A stretch of 64,000 bases of DNA from Methylobacterium sp. WSM2598 (GCF_000379105.1 NZ_KB900609.1:4431031-4495030), one strand, 5' to 3'. Shown: positions 32,594 to 41,529, numbered from the stretch's first letter. The notes: generated by a model from the letters alone, not told the origin. Program-made: numbers and translations.

Positions 32594-33793
32594 GTCGCGC
32601 CCGTCGAAGCGGGCGCCGACGCAGCCCGCGGCGAGGAGCGCGGCGCCGATGCCCGCCGCGCAGGCGGGCCAGCCGAAGCGGTCGAAGACCGCCCCGAGCA
32701 CGATGCTGCCGACGAGGCCGCCGGCGAAGTAGGCCGCGAGGTAGAGCCCGCTCGCGGCGCCCCGGTCGCCCTCGGCGGCCTGCCCGACGGAGCCCGTCGC
32801 CACGGCCTGCGCGAAGAAGGTGCCGGCCGCCACCAGGGTCAGCCCGGCGAGGAGGGGGACGAGGTGGGAGGCGAGCAGGAGCGGCAGCCCGGCCCCCGCC
32901 ACGACGAGGCCGAGCCGGAGCGCCCGGCGCGGCCCGAGCCGCGGCACGACCCGGCCGGCGAGCGGCGTCGTCGCCAGGGCGGGCAGGAAGACGAGGCAGA
33001 CGAGCCCGAGCGCCATCTGGTCGAGGCCGAAAGGTGCCCTCGCCAGGACGAAGGCGACGAAGGTGAAGGTCCCGATGAAGGCGAACAGGATGCAGAACCC
33101 GACCGCGAAGGCGGCGAGCAGCCTCGGATTGCCGGCGTGGCGCGCGAGCGTGGCCAGGGCCGCGCGCCGCACGGGCGGCATCGGCACCAGGGCGGTGGCG
33201 TGGGTGAGCCCGACCGCGACCAGCCCGGCCCCCGCGAGGTTGAGGCCGGCCAGCACCAGGAAGGTGGGGCCGAGCCCGAGATGCTCGGCCGCGCCCGCCG
33301 CGAGGAGGCGCCCGCCCAGATTCGAGGCGACGTTGCCGGTGACGTAGGCCGCGAAGGCGCTCGCCGCCAGGGAGGGGCCGCAATGCTCGCCGAGATAGGC
33401 CAGGGTGAGCGTGAAGGCGCTCGCCATGCACAGGCCCTGGGCGACGCGCAGGAGCGCGAAGGCGGTGAGGTCGGGCGCGGCGCACAGGAGAGCGGTCGGC
33501 AGGGTCAGGAGCACGAGGCTCGCCACGATGCCGCGGCGCCGGTCGAGGCGGCGCCCCGCCACGGCGACGCCGAGGCTCGCCGCGGCCATGCCGCAGGTGC
33601 AGGCGTTCACCGCGAGGCCCATCGCGGCCGGAGCGACCGCGTAGGCCCGGGCGAGGGCCGGCAGGATCGCCTGGGCGGCGAAGAGGTCGGCGAGAGTCAG
33701 GAAGGCGATGAGGCCGATCAGCAGGGAGCGGACGCGCTGCGGCGACAGGCCGGCGGGCCGCTCGGCGGGGCCGAGGGCGGGGGAGGCGGTCAT
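32591..33793 (-). CDS. MFS transporter (YnfM-like)
   Basis: A 400-residue permease with 12 predicted helices in two six-helix halves and a central loop near residue 200. RRLDRRRG after helix 2 matches the MFS motif A position. The pattern resembles the YnfM/multidrug efflux branch; substrate unknown. The cupin gene lies 60 bp upstream on the same strand and may share its promoter. The stop codon coincides with the end of repeat R4. Confidence 0.83.
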   Translation of the reverse strand: MTASPALGPAERPAGLSPQRVRSLLIGLIAFLTLADLFAAQAILPALARAYAVAPAAMGLAVNACTCGMAAASLGVAVAGRRLDRRRGIVASLVLLTLPTALLCAAPDLTAFALLRVAQGLCMASAFTLTLAYLGEHCGPSLAASAFAAYVTGNVASNLGGRLLAAGAAEHLGLGPTFLVLAGLNLAGAGLVAVGLTHATALVPMPPVRRAALATLARHAGNPRLLAAFAVGFCILFAFIGTFTFVAFVLARAPFGLDQMALGLVCLVFLPALATTPLAGRVVPRLGPRRALRLGLVVAGAGLPLLLASHLVPLLAGLTLVAAGTFFAQAVATGSVGQAAEGDRGAASGLYLAAYFAGGLVGSIVLGAVFDRFGWPACAAGIGAALLAAGCVGARFDGRD

Positions 33794-33853
33794 GGGTCGG
33801 GGCTCCCGCGGAGGGGCCCGGGCGGGGGCGTCCGCCGCCCGCCCGGGACGGGC

Positions 33854-34393
33854 TCACATCACGTGCGGATCCTCCTTCTCGGGGAACAGGTCGGCCGAGA
33901 TCAGGGTGACGGGCTTGCTCGACTCGTTCTTCCACCAATGGGCCACGTCCCGGGTCTCTCGCGAGACGTCGCCCGCGCGGTGGACGATAGGCACCGCGCA
34001 GGTCGAGGCGTGCTCCACGATCGTGCCCTGCACGACGTAGATCAGGGCGGGCCGGTTCTCGTGGCTGTGGAACGGCACGATCCCGCCGGGCTGCACGACC
34101 AGCCTGCGGATGCGGAAGCTGCGGCCCGGCACCGCGACGCCGCTCTCCTTGGCGAGGTCGAGGGCGCCGAGCACCGTGTCGGTGACGCCCACCGGCGCGC
34201 CCGGGCCGCCCGGGCCGGCGCCGGACCGGCCCTGACCGGCGGGGCAGGCGCCGGCCCAGGCGGGACCGGCCCAGGCAAGGCCGGCCAAGGTGAGGCCGGC
34301 CAAGGTGAGGCCGGCTGAGGCGAAACCGACCCAAGCGGCCGCGAGCAGCGCCAGCAGCGACGGACGGGGGCACTTTTGCGCGCGCATCATCAT
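33854..34393 (-). CDS. Secreted cupin-domain protein
   Basis: A 179-residue protein. Residues 1-48 are a signal sequence lengthened by LTLAG/LAWAG repeats, followed by a Gly/Pro linker and one cupin domain (IVPFHSHENRPALIYVVQGT with metal-binding His; VAHWWKNESSKPVTLI). Such small periplasmic cupins are of unknown function. Three ATG codons stand in tandem at 34393-34385 after GGAG; any may be used. Likely the first gene of a unit with the MFS transporter. Confidence 0.75.
   Translation of the reverse strand: MMMRAQKCPRPSLLALLAAAWVGFASAGLTLAGLTLAGLAWAGPAWAGACPAGQGRSGAGPGGPGAPVGVTDTVLGALDLAKESGVAVPGRSFRIRRLVVQPGGIVPFHSHENRPALIYVVQGTIVEHASTCAVPIVHRAGDVSRETRDVAHWWKNESSKPVTLISADLFPEKEDPHVM
34246..34320 (-). 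repeat. 15-bp tandem repeat inside the cupin signal peptide
   Basis: Five 15-base units of the type CCTTGGCCGGCCTCA, in frame, encode the repeated pentapeptide LTLAG/LAWAG/PAWAG. Unit gain or loss would change signal-peptide length by five residues without a frameshift. Confidence 0.8.
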
Positions 34394-34673
34394 CGATCTC
34401 CATGCGTGACCCGCAGCCGGTTCGCTCCGGCTGCCTTGGACCGACGATGGGCGCGCCCGGGACCGGGGTGAAATGCCGATCCGGTCTCGTCTCCATAGCC
34501 AAACGCTATGGGAACCGGGCGGGCCGCGGGCATAGTCTCGCGGAGGGTCGGGCCGCGCCGCGGGAGGGCGCGGGAGGCCCGCGCGCCCGAATCCGCTCGG
34601 GTCGCCGCGGGATCTCCTCTACCCTGGCGAGCGGACGCCGCGCGGGGCCGTCATCGGTGATCGGGAGGCCGGA

Positions 34674-35333
34674 ATGGGAGAGACCGGAACGGTCACGCCG
34701 CTGCGGGCGCGCCTGGGCGCCCGCCTGGACCAGCTCGACGGCGCCTACAGGGCGAGCATGGAGGCGGCCGTCGCCCATCTGCGCAGCAGCGGGATGGCGG
34801 CCCGCGCCAAGCTGGCCGGGGATCGCGCCCCCGACTTCGCCCTGCCCGATCCGGACGGCGCGACCCTGTCCCTCGCCGAGCGGCTGCGGGCGGGTCCCGT
34901 CATCCTCAGCTTCTTCCGCGGCGAGTGGTGCTCCTTCTGCCGCATCGAGATGGACGCCCTGCTGGCGGCGCTGCCGGACTTCACCGCCGCGGGGGCGAGC
35001 CTCGTCATGGTCTCGCCGCAGGGCTCCTCCGAGACCCTGCTGGCGCGCAGCCGCGGCGTCCCGGGCCTGACCGTGCTGAAGGACCCGATGAACGGCGTCG
35101 GGCTGCAATACGGGCTGATCTTCCGCATGCCGGACGTCCTGCGCGAGGCCCTGCTCGCGCTCGGGGTCGACCTCTCGCACGTCTACGGCACGGATGCGTG
35201 GCTGCTCCCGATCCCGGCCACCTACCTGATCCGCCGGGACGGGACCATCGCGCTCGCCCACACGGACCCGGACTTCACCCGGCGCCTCGACCCGGACGAC
35301 ATCCTGGCGGCCCTGCGCGCCCTGTCCGCCTGA
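34674..35333 (+). CDS. Peroxiredoxin-like (AhpC/TSA) protein
   Basis: A 219-residue thioredoxin-fold protein with RAPDFALPDPDGATLSLAE, the active-site segment FFRGEWCSFCRIEMDAL (CxxC) and a C-terminal TYLIRRDGTIALAHTDPDF. This is the larger AhpC/TSA family with an N-terminal helical extension, probably reducing peroxides or disulfides in the cytoplasm. It is divergent from the cupin/MFS pair and is an intact relative of the broken redoxin at 29 kb. Confidence 0.83.
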   Translation: MGETGTVTPLRARLGARLDQLDGAYRASMEAAVAHLRSSGMAARAKLAGDRAPDFALPDPDGATLSLAERLRAGPVILSFFRGEWCSFCRIEMDALLAALPDFTAAGASLVMVSPQGSSETLLARSRGVPGLTVLKDPMNGVGLQYGLIFRMPDVLREALLALGVDLSHVYGTDAWLLPIPATYLIRRDGTIALAHTDPDFTRRLDPDDILAALRALSA

Positions 35334-35415
35334 GCCGCGCCCGGCCAAGCGGACCCGCGCGAGGCAAGGCTGCCGAGACCGTCGACTGCCGAGCATTGTC
35401 GCCGCCGGACCGCTC

Positions 35416-35549
35416 ATCCGACATCCGGTCGATGGCGTCGCCATCTCCCATTTCGGCCGTGCGGGTGTCGGCTTCGCTCAGGCGCCGCGCTCAGGCGCCG
35501 CGCGGGCTCGTGATCCGGGATCCGCTTCGATCAAGCGGATCCCGGATCA
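35416..35549 (-). repeat. Two-hairpin REP-like element R5
   Basis: Hairpin B (ATCCGACATCCG to CGGGTGTCGG, with inner GATGGCGTCGCCATC), a linker with a 13-bp duplication GCGGCGCCTGAGC read on the minus strand, then hairpin A with perfect 17-bp arms at 35511-35527 and 35533-35549. The last three bases form the stop codon of the LysR gene. Confidence 0.87.
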
Positions 35550-36461
35550 GGCGACCCGGTCCGTCGCCCGGCGCCTTTCGGGCGAGGCGCGCGCGGCCGC
35601 CCGCCGCACCAGGACGGCGAGCGCCGGCGAGTGGCGCCGGCCCGCCACCGTGGGGAGGACGACCCGGTGGCACAGGGGAAGGTCGGCGAGCGGGCGGAAG
35701 GGAAGCTGCCGGGCGCGGGCGATGCTCTCCGGCCACAGGATGCAGCCGAGGCCCTCGCGGACGAGCCCGGCGAGCCAGCGCTCGTCCGCGCTGGCGTGGC
35801 GGGCGACCCGGTTGATGCCCCGCGCCTCCATGGCGGCGGCGATCGCCTCCTCGTGGCGGCAGCCGAGCCGCACGATCAGCGGCTCCCCGTCGAGATCCTC
35901 CAGCACCAGCTCGCCCTGCGCCTCGAACCGGTGGCCGGGCGCGAAGGCGACGCAGAACATGTCCTCGGCGATCGGCCGCAGGTCGAAGCGCTCGTGGCGG
36001 CCCCCGGCCTCGCCGAGGGGCGCGAGCAGGGCGGCGTCGACCTCGCCCGCGATCAGCCGCTCCTCGATGGCGGCGGACGGGCCGATCTCGACCTGGAGGG
36101 TCAGGCCCGCGATCTCCGCCGAGACGGCCGAGAGCAGGGGCGCGCCCGTCTCGGCCGCGATGGTGGAGCAGGCCCCGATCGTGAGCTGCCCGGTCTCGCG
36201 CTTGCGGAAGCTCTGCGCCTGCCGCTTGGCGGTCTCGGCCGCCTCCAGGGCGGCCCGCAGGTGGGGCTGCATCAGGCGGCCGAGTTCGGTCAGGTGCGTG
36301 TGGGCGCGCTCGCGGCGGAAGAGCGGGCCGCCGAGCTCGTCCTCCAGCTTCTGGATCGCGCGGGTGAGCGAGGGCTGCGCCACGTGCAGGCGCTCGGCCG
36401 CGCGGGTGAAGTTCAGGTGCTCGGCCACCGCGAGGAAGTAGCGGACCTGATGCATTTCCAT
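35547..36461 (-). CDS. LysR-family regulator
   Basis: A 304-residue LysR protein. The HTH (TRAAERLHVAQPSLTRAIQK) occupies residues 18-40, and a CbbR/BenM-like binding domain follows (LTIGACSTIAAETGAPLLSA). Its ATG at 36461 (MEMHQVRYFLAVAEHL) is the standard start. It probably controls its own promoter and perhaps the divergent redoxin or the distal secreted protein. The stop codon is the terminal TGA of hairpin A in repeat R5. Confidence 0.87.
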   Translation of the reverse strand: MEMHQVRYFLAVAEHLNFTRAAERLHVAQPSLTRAIQKLEDELGGPLFRRERAHTHLTELGRLMQPHLRAALEAAETAKRQAQSFRKRETGQLTIGACSTIAAETGAPLLSAVSAEIAGLTLQVEIGPSAAIEERLIAGEVDAALLAPLGEAGGRHERFDLRPIAEDMFCVAFAPGHRFEAQGELVLEDLDGEPLIVRLGCRHEEAIAAAMEARGINRVARHASADERWLAGLVREGLGCILWPESIARARQLPFRPLADLPLCHRVVLPTVAGRRHSPALAVLVRRAAARASPERRRATDRVA

Positions 36462-36887
36462 GCGCTCACCCCACCCGGTGCGACCCGCGCCGACCGCGGC
36501 GAGGCGCCGGGGGCAGGAGCGCCGTCGGCCGGAGCCGAACGCGATCTCCACCGCTCTCCGGATGGGTCGCGGGCCGGCCTCGACGCTGTGGGCCAGTCGA
36601 GCGGCGGATATCGTCGCCCCGCGCGCGGTCCAGCGGACCGTAATGCATCGCTTCGGGGAAGGCGAGCGCACGGGCTGAACTTCCGCGAGGCCGCGGGCGC
36701 CGCGAGGGACCCCTTCGAGAGCTTGCGGCGAACTCCATGGCCGGTCACCTCGCGCGGGATATCGGGCGCGCCGAGGCGGCCGCGGGCCGCGGCGGGTATC
36801 GAAATCATAGCCACTCGCGAATTCTGCCCGGGCGCCCTCGGTGCTCTGATGGGGCTGCCGCCGGATGGCGGCGCGCCGGAGATTGCC
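36462..36887. other. Intergenic stretch between LysR gene and small secreted protein
   Basis: No gene is supported. An AT-richer patch near 36800-36830 may contain the promoter of the 36888 gene. Confidence 0.4.
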
Positions 36888-37193
36888 ATGAACCGCCTCC
36901 TCATCGCCGGGCTCGCGCTCTGCCTCGCGGGTCCCGCCCTCGCCCGGAACACCGGCAGCGGCCAGCAGACGGGCGGGCCCGCCCGGGACCGCATCAGCGC
37001 GACCGGCGGCCCGCCGAGGCCCGCGACCGCGCCCGACCCGAGGCGGCTCGGCTCCGGCAGCCATGCCGGCGGGCCGCTCAACAACCGCCTGTCCGCGACC
37101 GGGCCGGGCGGCGCGGTCCCGGTGGCCGCGCGCCAGCCCGGCCCGCGCCGGGACGGCTCCGGGTCGCGCGCGGGCGGCCCGCTCAACCGCTGA
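36888..37193 (+). CDS. Small secreted Gly/Pro-rich protein with internal repeats
   Basis: A 101-residue protein: signal peptide MNRLLIAGLALCLAGPALA, then a disordered Gly/Pro/Arg chain with repeated GSG-x-x-GGP units (GSGQQTGGPARDRISATGG, GSGSHAGGPLNNRLSATG, GSGSRAGGPLNR). Repeats of ~30 residues suggest internal duplication. Function unknown, possibly envelope-associated. The stop codon TGA is the first triplet of repeat R6. Confidence 0.65.
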   Translation: MNRLLIAGLALCLAGPALARNTGSGQQTGGPARDRISATGGPPRPATAPDPRRLGSGSHAGGPLNNRLSATGPGGAVPVAARQPGPRRDGSGSRAGGPLNR

Positions 37194-37325
37194 TCCGGGA
37201 TCCGCTTGATCGAAGCGGATCCCGGATCACGAGCCCGCGCGGCGCCTGAGCGCGGCGCCTGAGCGAAGCCGACATCCGCATGGCCGAAATCGGAGATGGC
37301 GACGCCATCAACAGGATGTCGGATG
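37191..37325 (+). repeat. Two-hairpin REP-like element R6
   Basis: Hairpin A with perfect 17-bp arms at 37191-37207 and 37213-37229, a linker carrying the duplicated GCGGCGCCTGAGC, then hairpin B (CGACATCC to GGATGTCG with inner GATGGCGACGCCATC). It is the mirror image of R5, with the same linker duplication. Confidence 0.88.
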
Positions 37326-37349
37326 ACCCATCACCCCAGGGAGCCGGTC

Positions 37350-38510
37350 ATGAACGCGATGAATCCGATCCATGCGCCGGCCGCCGACCGGCGCATCCCG
37401 CGGGACCTCGGCCAGGTCGTCCTCGTGCTCCAGGGCGGCGGCGCCCTCGGCGCCTACCAGGTCGGCGTCTACCGCGCCCTGCACGAGGCCGGGATCGAGC
37501 CCGACTGGGTGATCGGCACCTCGATCGGCGCGATCAACGGCGGCCTCATCGCCGGCAACCCGCCCGAGCGGCGCCTGGAGCGCCTCTCCGCCTTCTGGCG
37601 CCGCGTCGCGCACGATGCCGTGCGCGCCCACCTCTCCGCCTGGCCCGGCCTCGGCCCGGCCAGCGCCCACTGGGCGACGCTGATGCGGGGCGTGGCGGGC
37701 TTCTTCGCGCCCAACCCCTTCGCGCTCGCCAATCCCCACTGGCCGCTCGGCCCCGAGGCGGCCGGCTACTACACGACCGCGCCGCTGCGGGAGACGCTGG
37801 CCGGGCTCGTGGACCTCGCGCAGCTCAACGGCGGCCCCTGCCGGCTGACGGTCGGGGCGGCGAACGTGCGCACCGGCCAGATGCGCTACTTCGACAGCCG
37901 CGAGGAGGCCCTCGACCTGCGCCACGTCGCGGCCTCCGGGGCGCTGCCGCCGGCCTTCCCGCCGGTGCGCATCGGCGACGACCTCTACTGGGACGGCGGC
38001 ATCCTCTCGAACACGCCCGTGGAGGCAGTGTTCGACGACAACCCGCGGCGCGACGCGGTCGTGTTCGCGGTCCACATGTGGAACCCGTCCGGGCCGGAAC
38101 CGCGAACCCTCTGGGAGGTCGTCAACCGCCAGAAGGACCTGCAATACGCGAGCCGCGCCCACAGCCACATCGCGCGCCAGAAGCAGATGCACCGGCTCCG
38201 CCACGTGATCTCGGAACTCGCCCGGCGCCTGCCCGGGGACTTGGCGGCCGATCCGGAGATCGCGGCCCTCGCCGCCCATGGCTGCCTCACCCGCATGCAC
38301 GTGGTGCGCCTCCTCGCCCCGCGGCTGGAGGCGGAGGACCACCTGCGCGACATCGACTTCAGCCCGACCGGGATCCGCCTGCGCGAGGAGGCGGGCTACC
38401 TGCACGCGCGGCAGGTGCTCGCCGAGGCGCCCTGGACCCGCGAGGTCGACGCCCTCGAAGGCTTCGTGCTGCACGAGGCCGATGCGGGCCACGCCGCCGT
38501 GACCCGGTGA
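37350..38510 (+). CDS. Patatin-like phospholipase with DUF3734 C-terminus
   Basis: A 386-residue protein. The oxyanion loop QGGGALGAYQVGVYRAL, nucleophile elbow GTSIGAING and DGGILSNTP (catalytic Asp) define a patatin Ser/Asp lipid hydrolase. The C-terminal third (LEAEDHLRDIDFSPTGIRLR) resembles DUF3734. GGGAGCC precedes ATG 37350; an earlier in-frame ATG lies inside repeat R6 and is rejected. Homologues are often linked to PHB/3-hydroxybutyrate genes, but none is adjacent here. The sigma-factor gene begins eight bases downstream. Confidence 0.87.
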   Translation: MNAMNPIHAPAADRRIPRDLGQVVLVLQGGGALGAYQVGVYRALHEAGIEPDWVIGTSIGAINGGLIAGNPPERRLERLSAFWRRVAHDAVRAHLSAWPGLGPASAHWATLMRGVAGFFAPNPFALANPHWPLGPEAAGYYTTAPLRETLAGLVDLAQLNGGPCRLTVGAANVRTGQMRYFDSREEALDLRHVAASGALPPAFPPVRIGDDLYWDGGILSNTPVEAVFDDNPRRDAVVFAVHMWNPSGPEPRTLWEVVNRQKDLQYASRAHSHIARQKQMHRLRHVISELARRLPGDLAADPEIAALAAHGCLTRMHVVRLLAPRLEAEDHLRDIDFSPTGIRLREEAGYLHARQVLAEAPWTREVDALEGFVLHEADAGHAAVTR

Positions 38511-38517
38511 GGCGCCC

Positions 38518-39306
38518 ATGTCGCGCACGGCCTCCCCCCTGCCGGAGGAAACCCGGCTCGCGGCCGCGATGGCCGCCGCGCAGGGCGGCGACGCCCGCGC
38601 CTATCGAACCCTGCTGCGCGACTGCGTGCCGGTCATCGCGGCCGTGGCGCGGGCCCAGGGCGTCCCTGCCTCCGCGGTGGACGACATCGTGCAGGAGACG
38701 CTCCTCACGCTGCACCGGGCCCGCGCCACCTACGACCCGGACCGCCCGTTCCTGCCGTGGCTGCGCGCCCTCGCCCAGCGCCGGAGCGTCGACCACCTGC
38801 GACGCTCCGCCCGCCGGGTCGCGGAGGTGCACGCGCCCCTGGCCCTCGAGGGCGCCGCCGACCCCGCGCCGCTCGCCCTCGACCGGCTCGCGGGGCGCGA
38901 GCGGCACTCCCGCCTCGCCCGGGCGATCGAGGCGCTGCCCGGCGCGCAGAGGCTGGCGGTCGAGCAGCTCGTGGTGCGGGAGCGCTCCCTCGCCGAGGCG
39001 GCGGCCGGGACGGGGCGCAGCAAGGGCTCGCTGAAGGTCAACCTCCACCGCGCCCTCCGGACCCTGCGGGCGATGCTGTCGGGGGACGGGGAGGGGGAGC
39101 GGGAGGGAGAGGGGGAGGGCGCGGGCTCCGGGACCCTGCCGGCGCAGCGCCGAAGCGTCGCGATTGATCGCCGGCCCGGTGCGTCCGCATCCTGGGCCGT
39201 CGGCGCACCATCACGAAGGGGGAACGACATGCCCGTCCCGGCAGCTCTCCGTCCGGCGCTCGCCGCGCCCGCCCGCGCTCCCTCGGACCGGAGATCCAGG
39301 CGGTGA
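38518..39306 (+). CDS. ECF-type RNA polymerase sigma factor
   Basis: A 262-residue protein. Region 2 (VDDIVQETLLTLHRARATYD, PFLPWLRALAQRRSVDHLRR) and region 4 (LPGAQRLAVEQLVVRERSLA, then SKGSLKVNLHRALRTLR) identify an ECF sigma factor. Normal members end near residue 185; here a 75-residue tail of Gly/Glu then Pro/Arg/Ala follows, which may be disordered or result from loss of the original stop. No anti-sigma gene is recognised. It is sandwiched between the patatin and hydrolase genes and overlaps the latter by four bases. Confidence 0.85.
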   Translation: MSRTASPLPEETRLAAAMAAAQGGDARAYRTLLRDCVPVIAAVARAQGVPASAVDDIVQETLLTLHRARATYDPDRPFLPWLRALAQRRSVDHLRRSARRVAEVHAPLALEGAADPAPLALDRLAGRERHSRLARAIEALPGAQRLAVEQLVVRERSLAEAAAGTGRSKGSLKVNLHRALRTLRAMLSGDGEGEREGEGEGAGSGTLPAQRRSVAIDRRPGASASWAVGAPSRRGNDMPVPAALRPALAAPARAPSDRRSRR

Positions 39307-41519
39307 CGCGCCGATCGCCGAACCCTCCGCCGGGACCGGGCGCGGCGGTCCGCTCCCGCCTCGCCCCGCTCTGGCGCGGCTACCTGCGGCTCCTGCGGGC
39401 CGCCCTGGCGGCCCTGGCCACCGCGATCCTCCTGGTCCTCGGCCTGTTCTTCGTGAACTACGTCGTCCTCTCGACGCCGAAGGCCGCGGCCTACCGCAAC
39501 CTCGACCCGTCCGTCCCCGAGTGCCGCGAGGGGCTCGGCCAGGGCTGGACCATCCTGGCGGAGACCGGGCGGGGGCTGATCGGGCCGGCCGCCATCGACG
39601 ACGGCGGGTGGCGCGACGCCAGCAACGACGAGGACGCCGCGATCGCCGCCGACCCGCGCTGGGGCACCCGCTTCCGCTGCGCCCTGCAGCGCCACGTCAT
39701 CCCGGCCGAGCGGCCGGGCGCCGCGGCGATCGACTACACGCTGGGCTTCCTGGAATTCCAGGAGGACGGCGAGCCCTACGCGCTCGTGTCGGGGGGCGCC
39801 GGCGACGACGATGTCGAGAGCACGACCGCCATGCTCAGCCGGGCCGTGGAGGCCCAGATGATCGCGCGCGGCGGGCGCGCCGCCGGCATCCGGCCGGTGA
39901 TCACCCAGCTCGACGCGCTCGTGCGCCACCTCTCGACCGGGTCGCACTACGTCCTGGTCTTCGTGCACGGCTGGCGGCACGACGCGCGCATCGGCGACCG
40001 GAACGTGGCCGACCTCCGGCTCTACGCCGCGCACGCCGCCCGCTTCCTGCAGCAGCGCTGCCCGAGCGATCCGAGGGCGTGCGAGACCAAGGTCACCGGC
40101 ATCTACGTCGGCTGGCGCGGCGCGCGCGTGGACGAGCGGGGCCTGCGGCGCCTGTTCGGGGACGCACTCGGCGGCGCCTTCGGCGGCCTCTCGGCCGGCG
40201 CCACCCTGTTCGACCGCAAGCCCGTCAGCGAGGCGATTGCCCCGGCGGCGATCTCGGCCCTGCGCGCGATCGAATCGGTGCTCGCCGCGCCGCGCCCGGA
40301 CGGCCGCGAGCGCGACAACCGCCTCGTCGTCGCGGGGCACAGCCTCGGCGGCAACATGCTGGCGACCGGTCTCCGGGACGACGTGCTGAAGGCGGTGGCG
40401 CGGCACCGCTTCGGCGAGGTGATGCCGCCGGTCCTCGGCAACCTCGTCCTGCTGATCAACCCGGCCTCGGAAGCGAGCAAGTGGACGGCGATCCAGCGCG
40501 CGGTCTGGCAGCGCATCGCGCTCCACCCCGACGAGCACACGCCGGCGGCCGAGGTCGCCCGCGACACCGGCTTCTTCCCGCCCGAGCAGCGCCCCGTGAT
40601 GGTGTCCGTCACCGCCGCCCTCGCCTTCCCGGCGGGCGGCTTGCGGCCGGGGGACTGCGCCTGGATCGGCCTCGACCTTGAGGACGGGTTCGAGGCCGCG
40701 CGGCGGCGCATCCGCCAGAGGCTGGCGAGTACCGACACGATGTTCCAGTCCGGCGTCGACTACGACTGGGCGACGCACGACCTCTTCCCGGTCTTCAAGC
40801 TCGATTTCCGCCCGGGCGCCGGGTTCCTCGACCGCCTCGCCGCCCGCTTCGAGGGCCGCCCGCCGCGGGGGATGAGCTGCGCCCCGCCCAGGCCCGCCGG
40901 GATCCTCGACCGGCTCCTCACGCTGCCGCTGCGAGCCCTCTCGGTCCTGGCCGAGACCTTCCCGTTCCAGGTGAGCCTGAGGGAGGAATCCCACACGATC
41001 GGCAACCTCGATCCGCCGCGGCCGGCGGCCGGCGTGCTCGCGGACGCGCAGCCCTCGGCCGCGCCCTTCGGCACCACCCACGAGCTGCTCGGCCTGCAGG
41101 AGGCGGGCGTCGAGCGCCACCATCCCTACGCCACGCTCGCCGACGCGGCGATCGACTGCCCGCGCAGCGACGGCTGGCTGACGCGGGCGCGCGCCCGGCG
41201 GCGGGACCGGCACGGGGCATTCTGGGACAGCGAGGATCCCGGCCCGCCCGACGCACCCGAGCGCGCCGCGGGCCGTCCGGCGGCGCGCTTCCTGCACGGC
41301 CTGCCCCTGACCGGCATCGCGCCGATCACGCTTGCCAACGACCCGTTCTGGAACGTGCGCGCCTTCGACAACGCCCTGTCGCGCCACGACGGCTACCGGC
41401 TGTCCTCCTTCATCTGCGCGATGAGCCAGCTCGTGATGGATGACATCACGGAATCCTCCCCGCGCATGATCGACCGGACGGGCCCCGCGGACCGGCAGGT
41501 TCTCGACGCGAGGCCCTGA
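39303..41519 (+). CDS. Large membrane-anchored alpha/beta-hydrolase-like protein
   Basis: A 738-residue protein starting with GTG that overlaps the sigma-factor stop. One transmembrane helix (LAALATAILLVLGLFFVNYV, residues ~33-55) anchors a large domain with YVLVFVHGWRHDARIGDRN and the nucleophile elbow VVAGHSLGGNM, typical of serine hydrolases. The C-terminal half has no recognised domain. Coupling with a sigma factor and a patatin suggests an envelope-stress or lipid-turnover unit. Confidence 0.75.
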   Translation: MTRRSPNPPPGPGAAVRSRLAPLWRGYLRLLRAALAALATAILLVLGLFFVNYVVLSTPKAAAYRNLDPSVPECREGLGQGWTILAETGRGLIGPAAIDDGGWRDASNDEDAAIAADPRWGTRFRCALQRHVIPAERPGAAAIDYTLGFLEFQEDGEPYALVSGGAGDDDVESTTAMLSRAVEAQMIARGGRAAGIRPVITQLDALVRHLSTGSHYVLVFVHGWRHDARIGDRNVADLRLYAAHAARFLQQRCPSDPRACETKVTGIYVGWRGARVDERGLRRLFGDALGGAFGGLSAGATLFDRKPVSEAIAPAAISALRAIESVLAAPRPDGRERDNRLVVAGHSLGGNMLATGLRDDVLKAVARHRFGEVMPPVLGNLVLLINPASEASKWTAIQRAVWQRIALHPDEHTPAAEVARDTGFFPPEQRPVMVSVTAALAFPAGGLRPGDCAWIGLDLEDGFEAARRRIRQRLASTDTMFQSGVDYDWATHDLFPVFKLDFRPGAGFLDRLAARFEGRPPRGMSCAPPRPAGILDRLLTLPLRALSVLAETFPFQVSLREESHTIGNLDPPRPAAGVLADAQPSAAPFGTTHELLGLQEAGVERHHPYATLADAAIDCPRSDGWLTRARARRRDRHGAFWDSEDPGPPDAPERAAGRPAARFLHGLPLTGIAPITLANDPFWNVRAFDNALSRHDGYRLSSFICAMSQLVMDDITESSPRMIDRTGPADRQVLDARP

Positions 41520-41529
41520 CCCGGGCGGC

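Noticed and set aside
37296..37349. Upstream start for the patatin gene
   Set aside because: The extra 18 codons lie inside repeat R6 and have no ribosome site.
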